NCBI GenBank assembly: GCA_034770075.1
Contig: CM068385.1
Span: 55,622,746-55,686,745 of the forward strand
Direction: 5' to 3'
Source: Aralia elata
Lineage: Eukaryota; Streptophyta; Magnoliopsida; Apiales; Araliaceae
DNA: 64,000 nt
The first letter of the stretch is position 1, and every line of letters starts with the position of its first letter. Both the position numbers and the translations under genes were made by a program. Positions 1 to 10,984 of the stretch are shown here, piece after piece. The notes under the pieces were generated by a model, which made no database searches, had not been told where the DNA came from, and was given only the letters and a program-made list of their open reading frames with translations.

Positions 1-690
1 CTCCTACCGGCGGTCTTTAACCGACCAATTAAGGTAATACCCAAACCAATTTGGGTAAAAATTTCTACCATAAATTGATACCTCCCCAAACCCTAAACCA
101 AGGCTGCTAAAAATTGTAAATTAGAGAGAGGAAGGCAAGACGCAGAGAAGAGGAAACCAAGGTACATCACTGGGAATTAATGGCCACTGTGATAGTTTGA
201 TTTTTAGGGTTCGTATAAATTTTCTTCCTTATGTAATTAGATTTGGATTGCCGATTGTGTTGGTATTGGTTTTTAATATACACTGTTGGAATTGTAGTAT
301 ATTGTTTGGGATTTACAAATTGATATTGTATTGTGCTGTTAATTTGTATCTCCTTCTGTGTTGGGACTGTATTTTATTGCTTGGGTTTAAACCTCCGTCT
401 ATTGAAGAACTCCAATGTTCTGGTGAATTGGTTTTGCACTGCAATTAGGACAGTGTCGTGTTGCAAGATGCACACTGTATGTTTGTCAAAATGCTTGAAC
501 GAACTGCTTTCATTTCTTTTGGGCATCAACTGTTTGGTCGACAGTATGAGTTATAAGAGTCAAACCTTGAGTTTTGTATAATGCTTGGCTAGACTCAATA
601 TATCATATGAACTTGTGAGATAATTGTTGCCTGGTGTTCTAAATAATGAAAGTTGCAGGGTTTGAACATTGGCTCAAATAGTGGCTTGAA
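1..690. other. Unassigned non-coding stretch at left edge
   Basis: No supportable gene. It is T-rich, and two overlapping short open frames at 197-581 have no family features and no codon structure I recognise. Position and AT-rich continuation suggest it is the interior of the LTR that ends at 2917, but the LTR start lies outside the window. Confidence 0.3.
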
Positions 691-1720
691 GCTAATACTA
701 TACCTGCAAATAAATTAGTTATTATAACTAACTAGTAAAGTAAACAAAATAATTATTTATTATTTATCAATAAATAATAAATAAATATTTAATTATTATT
801 TAACTAACATTAAATAATAATTAAGTATAAATAGAAATTAATAAAGTAATTATTTATTATTAATAATAAATAAAGATAATAAATATTTAATTATTGTTTA
901 ATTAAAAATAATTAAGTATTAATAAAATTAATAAAATAATTATTTATATATTTATCAATAAATAATCAAATAAAGATAATAAATATTTAATTAAGTAATT
1001 ACATATGAATAAAATTTAGTAAAATAATTATTTATCATTTATCGATGAATAATAAATAAAATAAATATTTGATTATTATTGACTTATAATTAAGTATGAA
1101 TAAAAGTAATAAAATAATAGCCTTATATGCTATTATATTTTCCATATATAATAAATTGGTTATTTATTTTAAACAATGATTAAGAATTGTAAATTAATTA
1201 TTTAATTATTGATTAACTTTCAATAATAAATAAATCTAATTGGTTATTATTATTAAATAATAACTAGAGATAAGTTCATTAATAATTCTTTGATTAACTT
1301 TAAATGATGAATAAACCTAATTAGTTATTATTTATTTTTAGATAATAACTAAAGGTAACTTTTACTCACTAATTAATTATTTACTATTTGATTAGCTTTG
1401 AATAATAACTAAACCTAATTAATTATTGCTTAATCTTAAATAATAATTAAAGACGATTAAAATTGATGATTCGATTAATATTGGTTATTAATTACTATTA
1501 TTAATAACTAAAGATAATTAATTAATTACTGTTTAACAACTATTAAATAGTAATTAAATAAGGATAAAGCTAGTAAAATTAGGAGATTTTAAATAACACA
1601 TTAACTAAACAATTATAATAAATTGTTAAAAAAAAGGGGTTAATAAATGAATATTACTTAAGAAAAAGTGAGATTAATTAATTAAATAATTTTAATTAAT
1701 TGTTTAAGGGTTTAATAAGT
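691..1720. repeat. AT-rich degenerate tandem repeat
   Basis: The stretch is almost pure A/T. From about 745 to 1115 a unit of roughly 90-100 bp recurs about four times, each containing AATTATTTAT, an AATAAATAA block and ATATTTAATTA. From about 1170 to 1560 a second, looser unit of about 80-90 bp built on AATAATAACTAAA recurs. There is no coding potential. It probably lies inside a retrotransposon LTR. Confidence 0.6.
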
Positions 1721-2917
1721 GTTCATTACCTAAAGGATAAATGGTCGATTAATTAAACCATCAACCTAAAAGTCAATTAAGCGCCTTATAGGATTTACTA
1801 TAGTTTATTTACTTACGCGTGTTATGTGATTTGCTTAATTGTTAAATAGATAGCATAAGTGAGTGTATCGGTATACAGTTATGCAATGCTAATGGATAAA
1901 CCGACTTTATCAACTGATAGGTTATCCAAGATCAATTAGTTAAAGCTAAGATTTATTTGTAGCTGAGCAAACAGGCAAGTTCCCTAACTCAATCTCGAGT
2001 TATTATTTTCGAAGCATGTTAGTGAATAATTATTGTCGATTATTCACATCTATACTGATTATTGAGATTCGCACATTGTGTAATTGAATTCCTATCCTAT
2101 TATGATTGAACTGTAAATTTAATTAAAGTTCTTTCAAGTATGAATTGTTTATGAGATCGATCTATGCTATTTGTATCAGCTAGATCCAGCATGTCTAAAT
2201 TGGTTAAGACAATGGTATTTTAAAAGCTGTTCTTATTAAATTGTTGTGGTAAGAACTCTTGGCTGAGAAAAGGATAAACTTGTTTAAGGCATGATATCAA
2301 TGCTGGTTATTAAGTGTTTATGCATAAATCACGGGGTATGAGAGGCTGATCCCCTCGATTACCAAAACTTTTTAAGAGGTCCAGCTCACATGCTGAGAAC
2401 CTTGGAAAACGTCCTTGGTTATTTCAAACCACTCAGTAATTGGCATTCAATTATTTGAATATTCAACTGTTGACTGATAATTCATATTTCTTCAAAACTC
2501 TATGCCGTTGTTGAACTTTGAAAGCGAAACTTCCTTCTATTCATGATATATCTCCTTGTGTATATACTTGCTAAGCAAACTAGTTGCTTACCCTTGCTAT
2601 ATCATGATCTTCATTTCAGCTAAGGCAGAAACGTCTAAAGGAGACAAAGGAAAAGGGAAGGTGCAAGAATAGATGCCCGATAGTGCCTATGTACTAGTTA
2701 TTCTTGAATGTTGTTTGATTAAGTGAACCTTTTATGGTATTAAGGGTACGTTTTATGTTAAGGTTAAAGAACCTTGGGACCAAGATTGTAAGACTTTATT
2801 ATTATTTCAATTACAATGTATGTTTATTATTTCGCATTTAGTTAGAAAGTATGTTTGTCGTTGAGTATCGTGAGCACCGAATTCGAGGTTAGGAAACCCG
2901 GATTTGGGGGCGTCACA
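1721..2917 (+). repeat. Probable right end of a chromovirus-type LTR
   Basis: No gene. The segment ends in GGATTTGGGGGCGTCACA at 2900-2917, which resembles the 3' ends of Tekay/Del-type chromovirus LTRs (GC-rich tail ending in CA). The sequence switches abruptly to copia-derived sequence at 2918. No primer-binding site follows, so the internal part was lost or replaced. The LTR start is not visible and the lineage is inferred from style only. Confidence 0.4.
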
Positions 2918-3361
2918 TCGAAGAACCTATAGATAGACCTATTGTACCACAACCGAATCATAAATCTAGAAGAGTACCGAAGATACCTATGGGGTATAGA
3001 TTCATCATAAAGGATGATGATGAGGTACGCATCATAGATGAGATGATCCAGTTATATACAATGAGGCTATGAGTAGTAGACACTCAAAGAAATGGCAAAT
3101 GGCCATGAAATCCGAAATGGACTCCATATAAGAGAACCAAGTATAGACTTTGGTTAACCCTCCGGTAGGCATAAAGCCTAAAGGGTGTATATGGGTCTTT
3201 AAGAGAAAGACTGGAGCAGATGGCAAGGTGGAGACCTATAAGACCAGACCTGTTTAAAAGATTTCAAATAAAGTCAAGGAGTTGACTGTGATAAAACCTT
3301 ATTACCGATAGTAATGCTCAAGTCCATTCAGATTTTGCTTGTGATTGCAGCATATTATTAC
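2918..3361 (+). pseudogene. Ty1/copia reverse transcriptase fragment (copia-E)
   Basis: This plus-strand fragment is colinear with the copia-F segment at about 58103-58538. It covers the acidic linker before RT (RVPKIP, DDDEV) and the start of RT (MAMKSEMDS, WVFKRKTGADGKVETYKTRP). Stop codons and small deletions break the frame. It ends at ATTAC (3357-3361), immediately against the copia-D LTR, so copia-D apparently inserted here. Its 3' remainder may be the fragment plus LTR at 61483-63498, but that link is inference. Confidence 0.75.
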
Positions 3362-5161
3362 TGTTAGGTTTGTATATAACGCGAACATGCAATCAAATTA
3401 CATAAACGAAGCAGAAACCCGATAAAATCAGATTTTAAAATTTTATACAAACCACCACCATGATCTTTCTTTATGCACAATTATTAATTAAATGAAAGAG
3501 ATAGAGATTAAGAAATTATACCCTCGTAGAACCGTGCTTCCTCGGGTACAAGTTCAACTCCAATTCCTTCGTGTTCTCGTTGAATTCCACCGATTAAATT
3601 CCTTCCTTTGATCAACGTTAGCCACCCAAGTGTTTGGCCTCTAGAGGTGATCCACTAAGGAATAATATCTATTCAAGAAGATGGGTGTTGACAAAACCCT
3701 AGTTTCTATCTCTATATAAATTGCAAGTACTCTCCACAATTCTTATGCAAGAGTGTGTAACCCTAATCTATGATAAGACTTATCTTATTTATAGATGTAG
3801 GATAACCCTTCCCTAAACTATTTAGGATTAGGGTTTCTATTCTAATTAAACTGCTTTAATTAAATTAAACTCCTAATCCAATTAGGAATTCATGAGAGAG
3901 TACTTCCATTAATTAATTCTCAATCCCTATTAGGAATTAAATAATAATAATAGTAATAATAATAATAATTAGACTCCTCTTATTAATTTATATTTAATAT
4001 TTCTAAAATATTAAATAATAAATATTAAGCTATTTAATTTATTCTATCTTCATAGACTAAATTAAATACACTTAACTTATTATTACAATTATGCAATTTA
4101 CTTCTTAAATAAATATTTTTCTTTTGCGGTGTGACCCTTTAGGTTCTCTATATTAAACCGGTTGTTATTAAATTAATTAGAACAATTCTAATCTTATTTA
4201 AACAAATAAATAAAACTATTTAATTTATTTAAATAAATAATATTTTTCTACAATAAGGGTAAGCCCCTTAGCGATCAACGACTTTCCAGATAATATAGAT
4301 TTCAACATTAATCACAAAAGAACCTTTCAATGCATAGTTACCGTACAATTCAATCCTTCTACCATACAATGTCCCAATTAAATATAAGATATGGAATTAC
4401 TGTCAAGTCTTACTTTATTTAATTATATGTATTTCGATTCTCAAATGCACAACTCTAATTAATGCAAATTACAAACTCCTTTCTAAATTCATTATGCCTT
4501 GGCCAAGGACTACTGAGTTGTCATTTATCGAATCACATGGGATATTCACATCTTTTACTAGACGTGGTAGATTCTTTGTTGATCATTCACCTATCTCCAT
4601 GTACAACTCATTATACCCAATCACACCCTTTGATATACCTTAAAGGTCTTAAGGAACATGTCAAAGTATAACTCATCATACATAAGATACTCTGATGATC
4701 TCAAGTCCAAGGATCACTTGTACTACCATCAATAGAAGAATTCCTATTGACAGACGAGTAAAACTCCATTAGGTATTCCTTAGCGAGCCATGTTCAGTGA
4801 ACTTATTCTCAAATAAGCACCTACATACTTGATTTAGTGTCTCCACACAAATGATTATGAGATCAATCATCCTCTTCCTAAGAGCAAGCAACGTATGTAC
4901 TAATCTATCCGGATTCACTAATCCCTTTTTAGTAATCCAACGATTAGGAACAATTTTAGTTTGTGAGCTATCTAGAATTTAGATCTTATTAGCATGATCA
5001 CCATCATGATTCTAAAAGCATTGCTCAAAACTATGGGTTTATCATATTTAAAATAACAGCACAATGTAGATAAAGTAAAATGCCTTTAATAACCGAATAA
5101 GATTACAAAGTATATGCAACATCATATCAAATATGATTGGCTTGTGTGGATACTACTTTCA
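3362..5161 (-). repeat. 3' LTR of copia-D
   Basis: An 1800-bp LTR with TG...CA ends: TGTTAGGTTTG at the left edge and CTTTCA at the right edge. It is the reverse complement of the plus-strand LTRs at 59679-61482 and 61697-63498. A TATA-type box (CTTATTTATA, read on minus as TATAAATAAG) lies at 3785-3794. It also holds short A/T microsatellite runs near 3940-3970. Confidence 0.88.
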
Positions 5162-5739
5162 ATCTCCCACTTGCACTAAAGCCAATCGCTATGGTATCTA
5201 ATACCCTTCTTCTTTAAGTGACGATCATCCTGCTATTGGATAAAGCTTCAGTAAATGGATATGCAATGTTGTTCTTGAGAGTCCACTATCTCTATAGTGA
5301 CTTCTCCTCTTTCAATAATTCCTCTAATCAAATGAAAGTGCCGCAACACATGTTTGAATCCAAGATGAGACTTAGGAACTATTCCTAGTTCTGTAATGAA
5401 CGTTTCATTCAAACAATCAACTTGCAGCTTCATTTACAGCTATATACTTTGTCTTTGTCACTAAACCAGCAACTCTTTGCTGTTTGGAACCTTTCCAATT
5501 TCATTGCACCACCATTTGAGGTAACGATTTACCCTAAAGTGGATTTGTTATCGTCCTGATCAGTCTGAAAAACTTGAGTCTGTTTAACCCTCTAGTTTTA
5601 ATTCAGACCTACTATGAATCATGATCACATCTTCAATACCGGTTAAGTACTTAAAGATGTTTATCACTGTCTTACAGTGATCTTCTCCAGAATATGACTG
5701 ATCAACATCAGGCCTTGTATATTCATTGCTTACATGATA
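5162..5739 (-). pseudogene. Copia-D RNase H end and polypurine tract
   Basis: Reading leftward it encodes the copia RNase H region: a TRPDV-type segment, KYLTG, then a QRVAGLVTK-like segment, and the tail KHVLRHFHLIRGIIERGEVTIEIV before AGTGGGAGAT, the polypurine tract beside the LTR at 5162-5171. Frames are broken by stops. It is separated from the rest of copia-D by the Athila-C insertion after GTAAC at 5740-5744. Confidence 0.8.
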
Positions 5740-5744
5740 GTAAC
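5740..5744. repeat. Target-site duplication GTAAC (left copy, Athila-C)
   Basis: GTAAC at 5740-5744 is repeated at 41951-41955, directly outside the TG...CA ends of element C. The copia-D sequence reads through once one copy is removed, which proves C inserted into copia-D. Confidence 0.92.
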
Positions 5745-5784
5745 TGTTAGGATATTTGTATATATAACAAATACGACTCATACA
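5745..5784 (-). repeat. Left 40 bp of the element C 3' LTR
   Basis: TGTTAGGATATTTG and what follows matches the start of the C 5' LTR at 40356-40395. The LTR is broken here by element A and resumes at 30276. ATACA (5780-5784 and 30271-30275) is the duplicated target of A. Confidence 0.92.
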
Positions 5785-5973
5785 TGATGAGTAGGTTTTA
5801 TACCTACGAATTGGATACCATTTGATTGCACTATTGTTATTTTCCTTAAGTCGTAGTTACTTTTCATGTGTTGTTTTTGTGTTTGTGTAGGCACTTTGCA
5901 TTTGGAACCAAAGTGGTGGGAATGGAGTGTTGAAGCAGGAAAGTTAAGAAAATTTTGCAAGTTGCTGAGCACC

Positions 5974-6098
5974 TGCGCGGGCGCGCAGGATTTACATTGG
6001 GAGGCAGCGCGGGCGCGCTTGATGTCAGGTTGACCATCTGTGCTGGGGTGTTGCGCGAGCGCGCTGGGTTTGTACTGTGGCTTGGCGCGGGCGCGCTA
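5974..6098. promoter_or_regulatory. GC-rich dyad cluster in the A LTR
   Basis: Four copies of a quasi-palindrome of form GCGC-N4-GCGC (GCGCGGGCGCGC, and one GCGCGAGCGCGC) spaced 30-45 bp apart in otherwise AT-rich LTR. They lie about 100-220 bp upstream of the TATA box. The same cluster is at 27619-27742 and, inverted, at 29957-30081. Function is unknown; position fits promoter-proximal protein binding or CG methylation. Confidence 0.7.
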
Positions 6099-6195
6099 GT
6101 GTGTGTTGACTGAGTTAATTGTTAGTGTTTTAAAACAGAGTTTGATGTGTAATTGGATTTGGTTCTCTTTAATTAATTAGGGTTTTTATCAGATA

Positions 6196-6205
6196 CTATA
6201 AATAG
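6196..6205 (+). promoter_or_regulatory. TATA box of element A LTR promoter
   Basis: CTATAAATAG lies mid-LTR with a transcribed-looking leader downstream. It is kept in the 3' LTR at 27841-27850 and in the inverted LTR at 29851-29860. The transcription start is expected about 30 bp downstream. Confidence 0.65.
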
Positions 6206-7181
6206 GTGTTTTCTAGTTGGTAATTGATCTATCTATTTTTTAGAAAACCCTAGTTTGGAGCTATTAGAGAAGACTTGAAGCAAGTTGGGAACAAAGAGAA
6301 AGCAAGGAGGAGCAGGGCAGAGATTGAAGGATTGCTTACAGTGTTTCTTCTCTTTACTCTCTATTCTAAACTTTTTGATGTTATTAAACTTGTGGATGAT
6401 GAATTCTAGTTTATTTATGAACTAAATTTCTTTTAAGGCTATAATGGATCTTAATGCGTAGTTTTGAATAGCATGCTTCTTTGAATATTATGATTAGTTA
6501 TTTTTGGATTGTCTATTATGGTTTGTGCTGAATTACTTAATTATCTGGCCAATAATTACCGGGTTATTCTATATAAATTTGAAAGATGAAGTATAGAAGT
6601 AGAACTGACCATAATAGCATGTGATTGTGTCTTCTGCTGTCGATGGAATTCATAATTTGTGATTAGGATAGAGATATACCTATCACCGCATGTAATCAAA
6701 ATAGGGAACTTGGGCTTTAAATCCTTTTTAATTGTAATTCACATAGAAATATAGTGAGTTAGTTATTTAGGGTGATTAACTTGAATCTATCAATTGTGGA
6801 TTTAAGTTAAGTTGTTTGTGAAACATTGAAAGATGATCATAAATAGTGATGAGTTCCTGGTTAATAATCTAGAATAACTAGCATAATCTAAAGGGGAGCA
6901 TGTTAAGTAAAATAAAGCATTAAGTGAAGTTGTAGTCTTAAGTCTTTAAAAATCTGTTTTCGACTAGTGTTAGTAATTTAATTTAGAATTAAGTAGTTAA
7001 ATTCGAAATCTCAGAATTCATAAATCATTTGTTTACTAAAAATTGATTTGGTTTAAATTTGGAATTTATCATTATAGAGTCAATTCTTCTCTGTGGGACG
7101 ATACTCTACTTTCACTTTATTACTTGTGGACTGCGTATACTTGCGTAATTTTGCTAGTATAGATTTTGGCAAACAAGTTTT

Positions 7182-7199
7182 TTGCGCCGTTGCCGGGGA
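7182..7199 (+). other. Primer-binding site of element A (tRNA-Asp type)
   Basis: TTGCGCCGTTGCCGGGGA starts seven bases after the LTR. It complements the 3' end of plant tRNA-Asp except at the second base, where B and C have the perfect TGGCGCC form. Athila and Calypso elements are known to use tRNA-Asp. Confidence 0.88.
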
Positions 7200-7277
7200 A
7201 CAATTGTGTCTATAATTTTAAGTTTTAGTTTTAATTACATCAGTTTTAGTTAACATTGTTTTTCTTGTTACTTCCTG

Positions 7278-7300
7278 TTTCAGGTGATCTCGGTTTGTTT
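7278..7300 (+). promoter_or_regulatory. Conserved AG|GT site before gag (possible splice donor)
   Basis: TTTCAG|GTGATC has its last putative exon base at 7283, exactly 18 nt before the gag ATG. Elements B (18842 to 18824) and C (40223 to 40205) keep AG|GTACT at the same spacing. It fits a 5' splice donor used to reach the downstream extra ORF, as in retroviruses. No transcript evidence is available here. Confidence 0.4.
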
Positions 7301-8537
7301 ATGCAAACACGATCCAAGCAGCCGGAACTTGTGCAGAGTGAAGAAGATCTTGAAAACAAGTTACGTAAGTTGAGAAAGTTTTGCCGTGAGACCATCGAGA
7401 AAGAAAAAATGGCTAACGAAGAACAGAAATCATTGAGGGAATATGCCATGCCTAAGCTTGATCAAATCAGGTCAAGCATCACGAGGCCAGCCATCACGGC
7501 TAATTCCTTTGAGATCAAGTCGGGTACAATTCAGATAATTCAGAATGCGGTACAGTTTGGGGGATTAACCAACGATGATCCTAACGAGCACTTGGTTAGC
7601 TTTCTTGAGATTTGTGATACATTCAAATATCCCAATGTAACTGATGATGCGGTGAGACTACGTCTGTTTCCGTTTTCACTAAGGGATAAAGCAAAGAGTT
7701 GGTTGCACTCACTTCCACTGGGGTCCATCACAACTTGGGAAGACTTGGCTCAGAAATTCCTAGCAAAATTCTTTCCGCCGGCTAAGTCTGTTAAGTTAAG
7801 AAACGATATTTCCACTTTTGAGCAGAGTCATGGAGAGACACTGTATGAGGCTTGGGAAAGGTTCAAAGAGTTATTGAGAAGATGTCCACATCATGCATTA
7901 CCCAAGTGGCTGCAAGTCCAGACATTCTACAATGGGCTGAGTAGTAATACTCGAACAATTATAGATGCAGCTGCGGGGGGAGCACTTATGGATAAGAATT
8001 TTGATGAAGCTTACATCTTGTTAGAAACTATGGCTTCAAATAACTATCAATGGCCGACGTCGAGGATGAATCACCAAAAGGTAGCTGGAGTTTTGGAGGT
8101 AGATGCGGTCACTACACTAACAGCTCAGATGGCAGCCATGTCTAAGAAAATTGAAGCCTTGGCGGAGTCGAAGGTCCAGCAAGCAGCTTATGTGTGTGAG
8201 CTATGTGCAGGTGCACATCCGACGGATTATTGTGCTATTAATCCGGAATCTGTACAGTACTTGGGGAGTTACAACCGACCGCAACAGCCATATCAGAATG
8301 CATATAATCCGGGGTGGAAGAATCATCCGGGTTTCTCATGGAGCAATAACTCTCAAGTTCAAAATCCCACTCCAAGATCACAGAATCCCCCGGGTTTTCA
8401 GAACCAAGCTCCACAACAGGCAGAGAGAAAACCCAATTTAGAAGAGTCTTTGGCAAGATTTATCACAGCATCGGAGAAAAGAATGAATGAGCAAGATAAG
8501 CTGTTAAATCAGGTAGACCTGAATGTGAAAAGCCAAG
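7301..8537 (+). pseudogene. gag: Element A gag, N-terminal part (interrupted by B)
   Basis: Structural Gag of an Athila element, which builds the cytoplasmic virus-like particle and binds RNA. The start MQTRSKQPE matches the MHTRS starts of B and C. The retrotransposon Gag core spans about residues 65-260 (RLFPFSLRDKAKSWLHSLP, TWEDLAQKFLAKFFP, YEAWERFKELLRRCPHH). A CCHC-like knuckle CELCAGAHPTDYC begins near residue 299, followed by a Q/N/P-rich tail. The frame is open to the insertion point at 8537. Without B and one CCAAG copy, it continues in frame at 20336. Disabled only by the insertion. Confidence 0.92.
8533..8537. repeat. Target-site duplication CCAAG (element B)
   Basis: CCAAG at 8533-8537 recurs at 20331-20335, just outside the TG...CA ends of B. 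The gag frame of A is restored across the site when one copy is removed. Confidence 0.93.
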
Positions 8538-9871
8538 TGTTGCCTCTTTTTAAGTCTTAAATAAAAGAGCTCTAACTCACGCAAGTATACGTGGTCAACA
8601 AGTAATACAGAGGAAGTAGAGTATCGTCCCACAGAGACAGGATTAAATTAATTCATTATGCATCAGTTCTATCACTGTACTTATTTGCCTAAACTATTGT
8701 CTTACTTTTGGTGATAAAATTATTTCTAAGTTAATTAATAACTAACTATGCAAATACTAACGAAATATATCAAGCTTGGAATTAATGGGATCCTAACTTC
8801 ATTTAATAGTTCATCTAATTACCACTATCATGCTCGAAAGTTCATATATCACAGAAAAGTAGTCAAGGTCACTAAAATAGACATAACCATTTGTCAATGC
8901 ATTATGACCTACTTACATAATATCCATACTTGATAGACACCATGTAATCACCACTATAACCAAAATCACTATATTTCTATGTGAAATTGCAATTATATTG
9001 ATTTTAAGCACAAGTCCTTATTTTGACTCTTACGGTGAAACAGTATATTTCTATCTGACTCATACAATATTAAGCTATCCAATTAAGCCTCATATTCGCA
9101 AGCTATCATGATTACAATCCATACTTATATGTTATTTTTCAATTCCATACAAGTACTAAAGTCGAATGGTGATCAAGCATTCATACATGCAAAACAATCA
9201 TGATAGAAATTCCTTATGATATATAAAACAAGCTAACAATCAAGAACGTAATTAAACTACATATTAAAATCCGTTAGAATCCCATAATGGAAATTAGTTC
9301 ATGTCTGAACCAAAAGCCATTATGGGATCAAAGCTAAACATGGTAAATTAACAAACAATTGAAATAAGAAGAATTAGATTGATCAAACCCAATTGAAGAA
9401 TAAAATCCAAAGTAAGCTTAAACCCACATCAAAATCCAATGCTCCAACAAAAGTAGTCCACAGAATATCTCTTTAAAAACTATCTCTAAGAAAGTAGAAT
9501 AATCATAATAATAATACTAAAAGTCTCCAAGTTTTTATCCTTCAGGTTTCCTTCTCACTATCTGATCAATATGGACTAGAATCCTCCTCCGAATCGACTT
9601 CTTTTTCCTCCTTCAGCTGGACAAATAGAGCAAAAACGTGGCCTAGCGCTGCTGGCGCTAGCCCTAGCGCTGCTGGCGCTATGTCTGGCCCAGAAATTTA
9701 CAAAAATGCCACTAGGTCTATTTTGAGCTCCAAATTTACCCTTTTGGCCCCTCCAGCTCCAACCTACAATAAATAAACACAAAAACAAGTAAAATAATAC
9801 TAAAAACACTTAAAGACCACAATAATTAAGCCTAACAATACCTGATTCGTAGGTATAGAACCCACTCATCA
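8538..9871 (-). repeat. 3' LTR of element B
   Basis: A 1334-bp LTR running from TGTTGCCTC to CCACTCATCA (outer ends TG...CA). It is nearly identical to 18976-20330 but lacks one 21-bp GC unit. Two GCGC-N5-GCGC dyads lie at 9645-9680. The conserved Athila block ACGCAAGTATACGTGG / GAGTATCGTCCCAC is near the left edge. Confidence 0.93.
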
Positions 9872-9911
9872 AATACCCCCAAACTTAACCAATTGCTTGT
9901 CCTCAAGCAAT
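9872..9911 (-). promoter_or_regulatory. Polypurine tract and AGGA-loop hairpin of B
   Basis: Beside the 3' LTR the minus strand reads AAGTTTGGGGGTATT (9872-9885), the plus-strand DNA primer. Upstream of it lies a perfect hairpin ATTGCTTG-AGGA-CAAGCAAT (9892-9911). Both are conserved in A (27390-27429) and C (31852-31891). Confidence 0.8.
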
Positions 9912-10310
9912 GCAATGATGCAAATGCAAACTAACTATCATGCCTACGAATCAAACAATTAACCAATACAGTATCCAACATCAGGCCTCAAAGATATCAT
10001 AAATACTAAAGTAGAAACTCTAACCAATGCAAAGTTTCTAACTTTAACCAACTAATCAAGTTACACCTGTCATCATCCATGTTGTGCGTGTGTGTAAATC
10101 AATCATTCCAATCAATTACAATTCAAATCCATCACATAATTGACTTCTTAGAAGAAAACTTTAAATTGCAAACCCAATTCAACCCGTGAATACAACCAAT
10201 TCAACTGATTCAGGCAATCACTAAGCATAAAGGTATCACTAAGGTTATTTAACACATTTAAATCCTTTTTAAACCCTTCCCCAGGAATTTAAAACAATTT
10301 TTTTCTTTTT
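9912..10310 (-). other. Element B 3' untranslated region, part
   Basis: No gene. This is AT-rich 3' region between the extra ORF and the LTR. It shows only short similarities to the matching regions of A and C. Confidence 0.6.
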
Positions 10311-10419
10311 AGTGAGTGCATTTTATGCTCCATCTCACTTTCTTTTGAACGAGTGCGTTTTACGCTCCATCTCGTTCCATGTGTTTATGAGTTGAGTGCG
10401 TTTTACGCTCCATCTCAAC
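10311..10419 (-). ncRNA. Three tandem 29-nt co-varying hairpins
   Basis: Units at 10311-10339, 10348-10376 and 10391-10419 share the centre TGCGTTTTACGCTCCAT, or TGCATTTTATGCTCCAT in the first. They have different but self-complementary 6-bp outer arms: AGTGAG/CTCACT, AACGAG/CTCGTT and GTTGAG/CTCAAC. The inner GCGT/ACGC stem changes to GCAT/ATGC in the first unit, again keeping pairing. Paired changes like these indicate selection on RNA (or single-stranded DNA) structure. Single copies occur at the same place in A and C. Confidence 0.75.
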
Positions 10420-10902
10420 CAACCACAAGATCCTTTCTTCAATTGGTTAAGGTTCAAAATTTTCAAATTTATCTTTTTTTTTTCGTTTCACACCCCCAAG
10501 ATTCCCCCAAACTTAGATTCTTGCCTGTTTTTCATTTAAGGGACGTTTCAACCGATATTATCAAGTTTTAACCCAAATCTTCCACCAGAAGAAAATTATA
10601 CAACAATTTGAAATAAACTGATCAAAACAATTGATTGTGTGCTTTCCTTTTTAACAAAAATTTCAGACAGGTTAAACTTCACTACCTAATCAAAGTTATC
10701 ACTAAGCACTAGTTTTCAATTCTTCACAAGTTAAAACCATGAAACCAGTCTTATCATTGGCCAGATTAGATACTATACCAATTTATGCTTAATTCATGAA
10801 ACTAAATGCATAACACAACCTAAAAATGCAATGCAACTACCATGCATCATGCAAAAACACAAGGAAACAAAAAAAACTATATGCATGAAAACACAAAAAC
10901 TA
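10420..10902 (-). other. Element B 3' untranslated region with further G-runs
   Basis: No gene. On the minus strand a TAAGTTTGGGGGAATC tract lies at about 10502-10518, another polypurine-like run. The segment at 10745-10770 (CTTATCATTGGCCAG) has a counterpart in A near 26493-26510, so parts of this 3' region are conserved. Confidence 0.5.
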
Positions 10903-10937
10903 TACCCCCCAAACTGAACAAGACAATGTCCTCATTG
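10903..10937 (-). promoter_or_regulatory. Second AGGA-loop hairpin plus polypurine-like tract (B)
   Basis: On the minus strand the hairpin CAATG-AGGA-CATTG (10924-10937) is followed by GTTTGGGGGGTATA (10901-10914). This repeats the layout of the true polypurine tract module. It lies about 50 nt behind the extra ORF stop. The same module is in A (26340-26375) and C (32838-32872). Confidence 0.65.
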
Positions 10938-10984
10938 AAAAAGAAAAAGAAATTAAGAACAGAGGACTCCCCTGATGAAGAACA

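Larger units (their letters stand above)
5785..7175 (+). repeat. 5' LTR of element A
   Basis: A 1391-bp LTR running from TGATGAGTAGG to TTGGCAAACA, matching 27430-28820 in length with about eleven differences by eye. A GC-rich dyad cluster lies at 5974-6098 and a TATA box at 6196-6205. Near its end sits a block shared by all Athila LTRs here (GTGGGACGATACTC, TTACTTGTGGA, CGTATACTTGCGT). Confidence 0.94.

Noticed and set aside
197..581. Two overlapping small hydrophobic open frames at the left edge
   Set aside because: They overlap in two frames, are T-rich, and have no family motif; most likely LTR noise.
5974..6098. CpG island of a host gene promoter
   Set aside because: GC richness is confined to the dyads inside an LTR and repeats in the partner LTR; no host gene follows.
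7278..7283. TTTCAG before gag as a splice acceptor
   Set aside because: C has ATAG at the same place without a pyrimidine tract, and what is conserved is AG|GT with fixed spacing, so a donor fits better than an acceptor.
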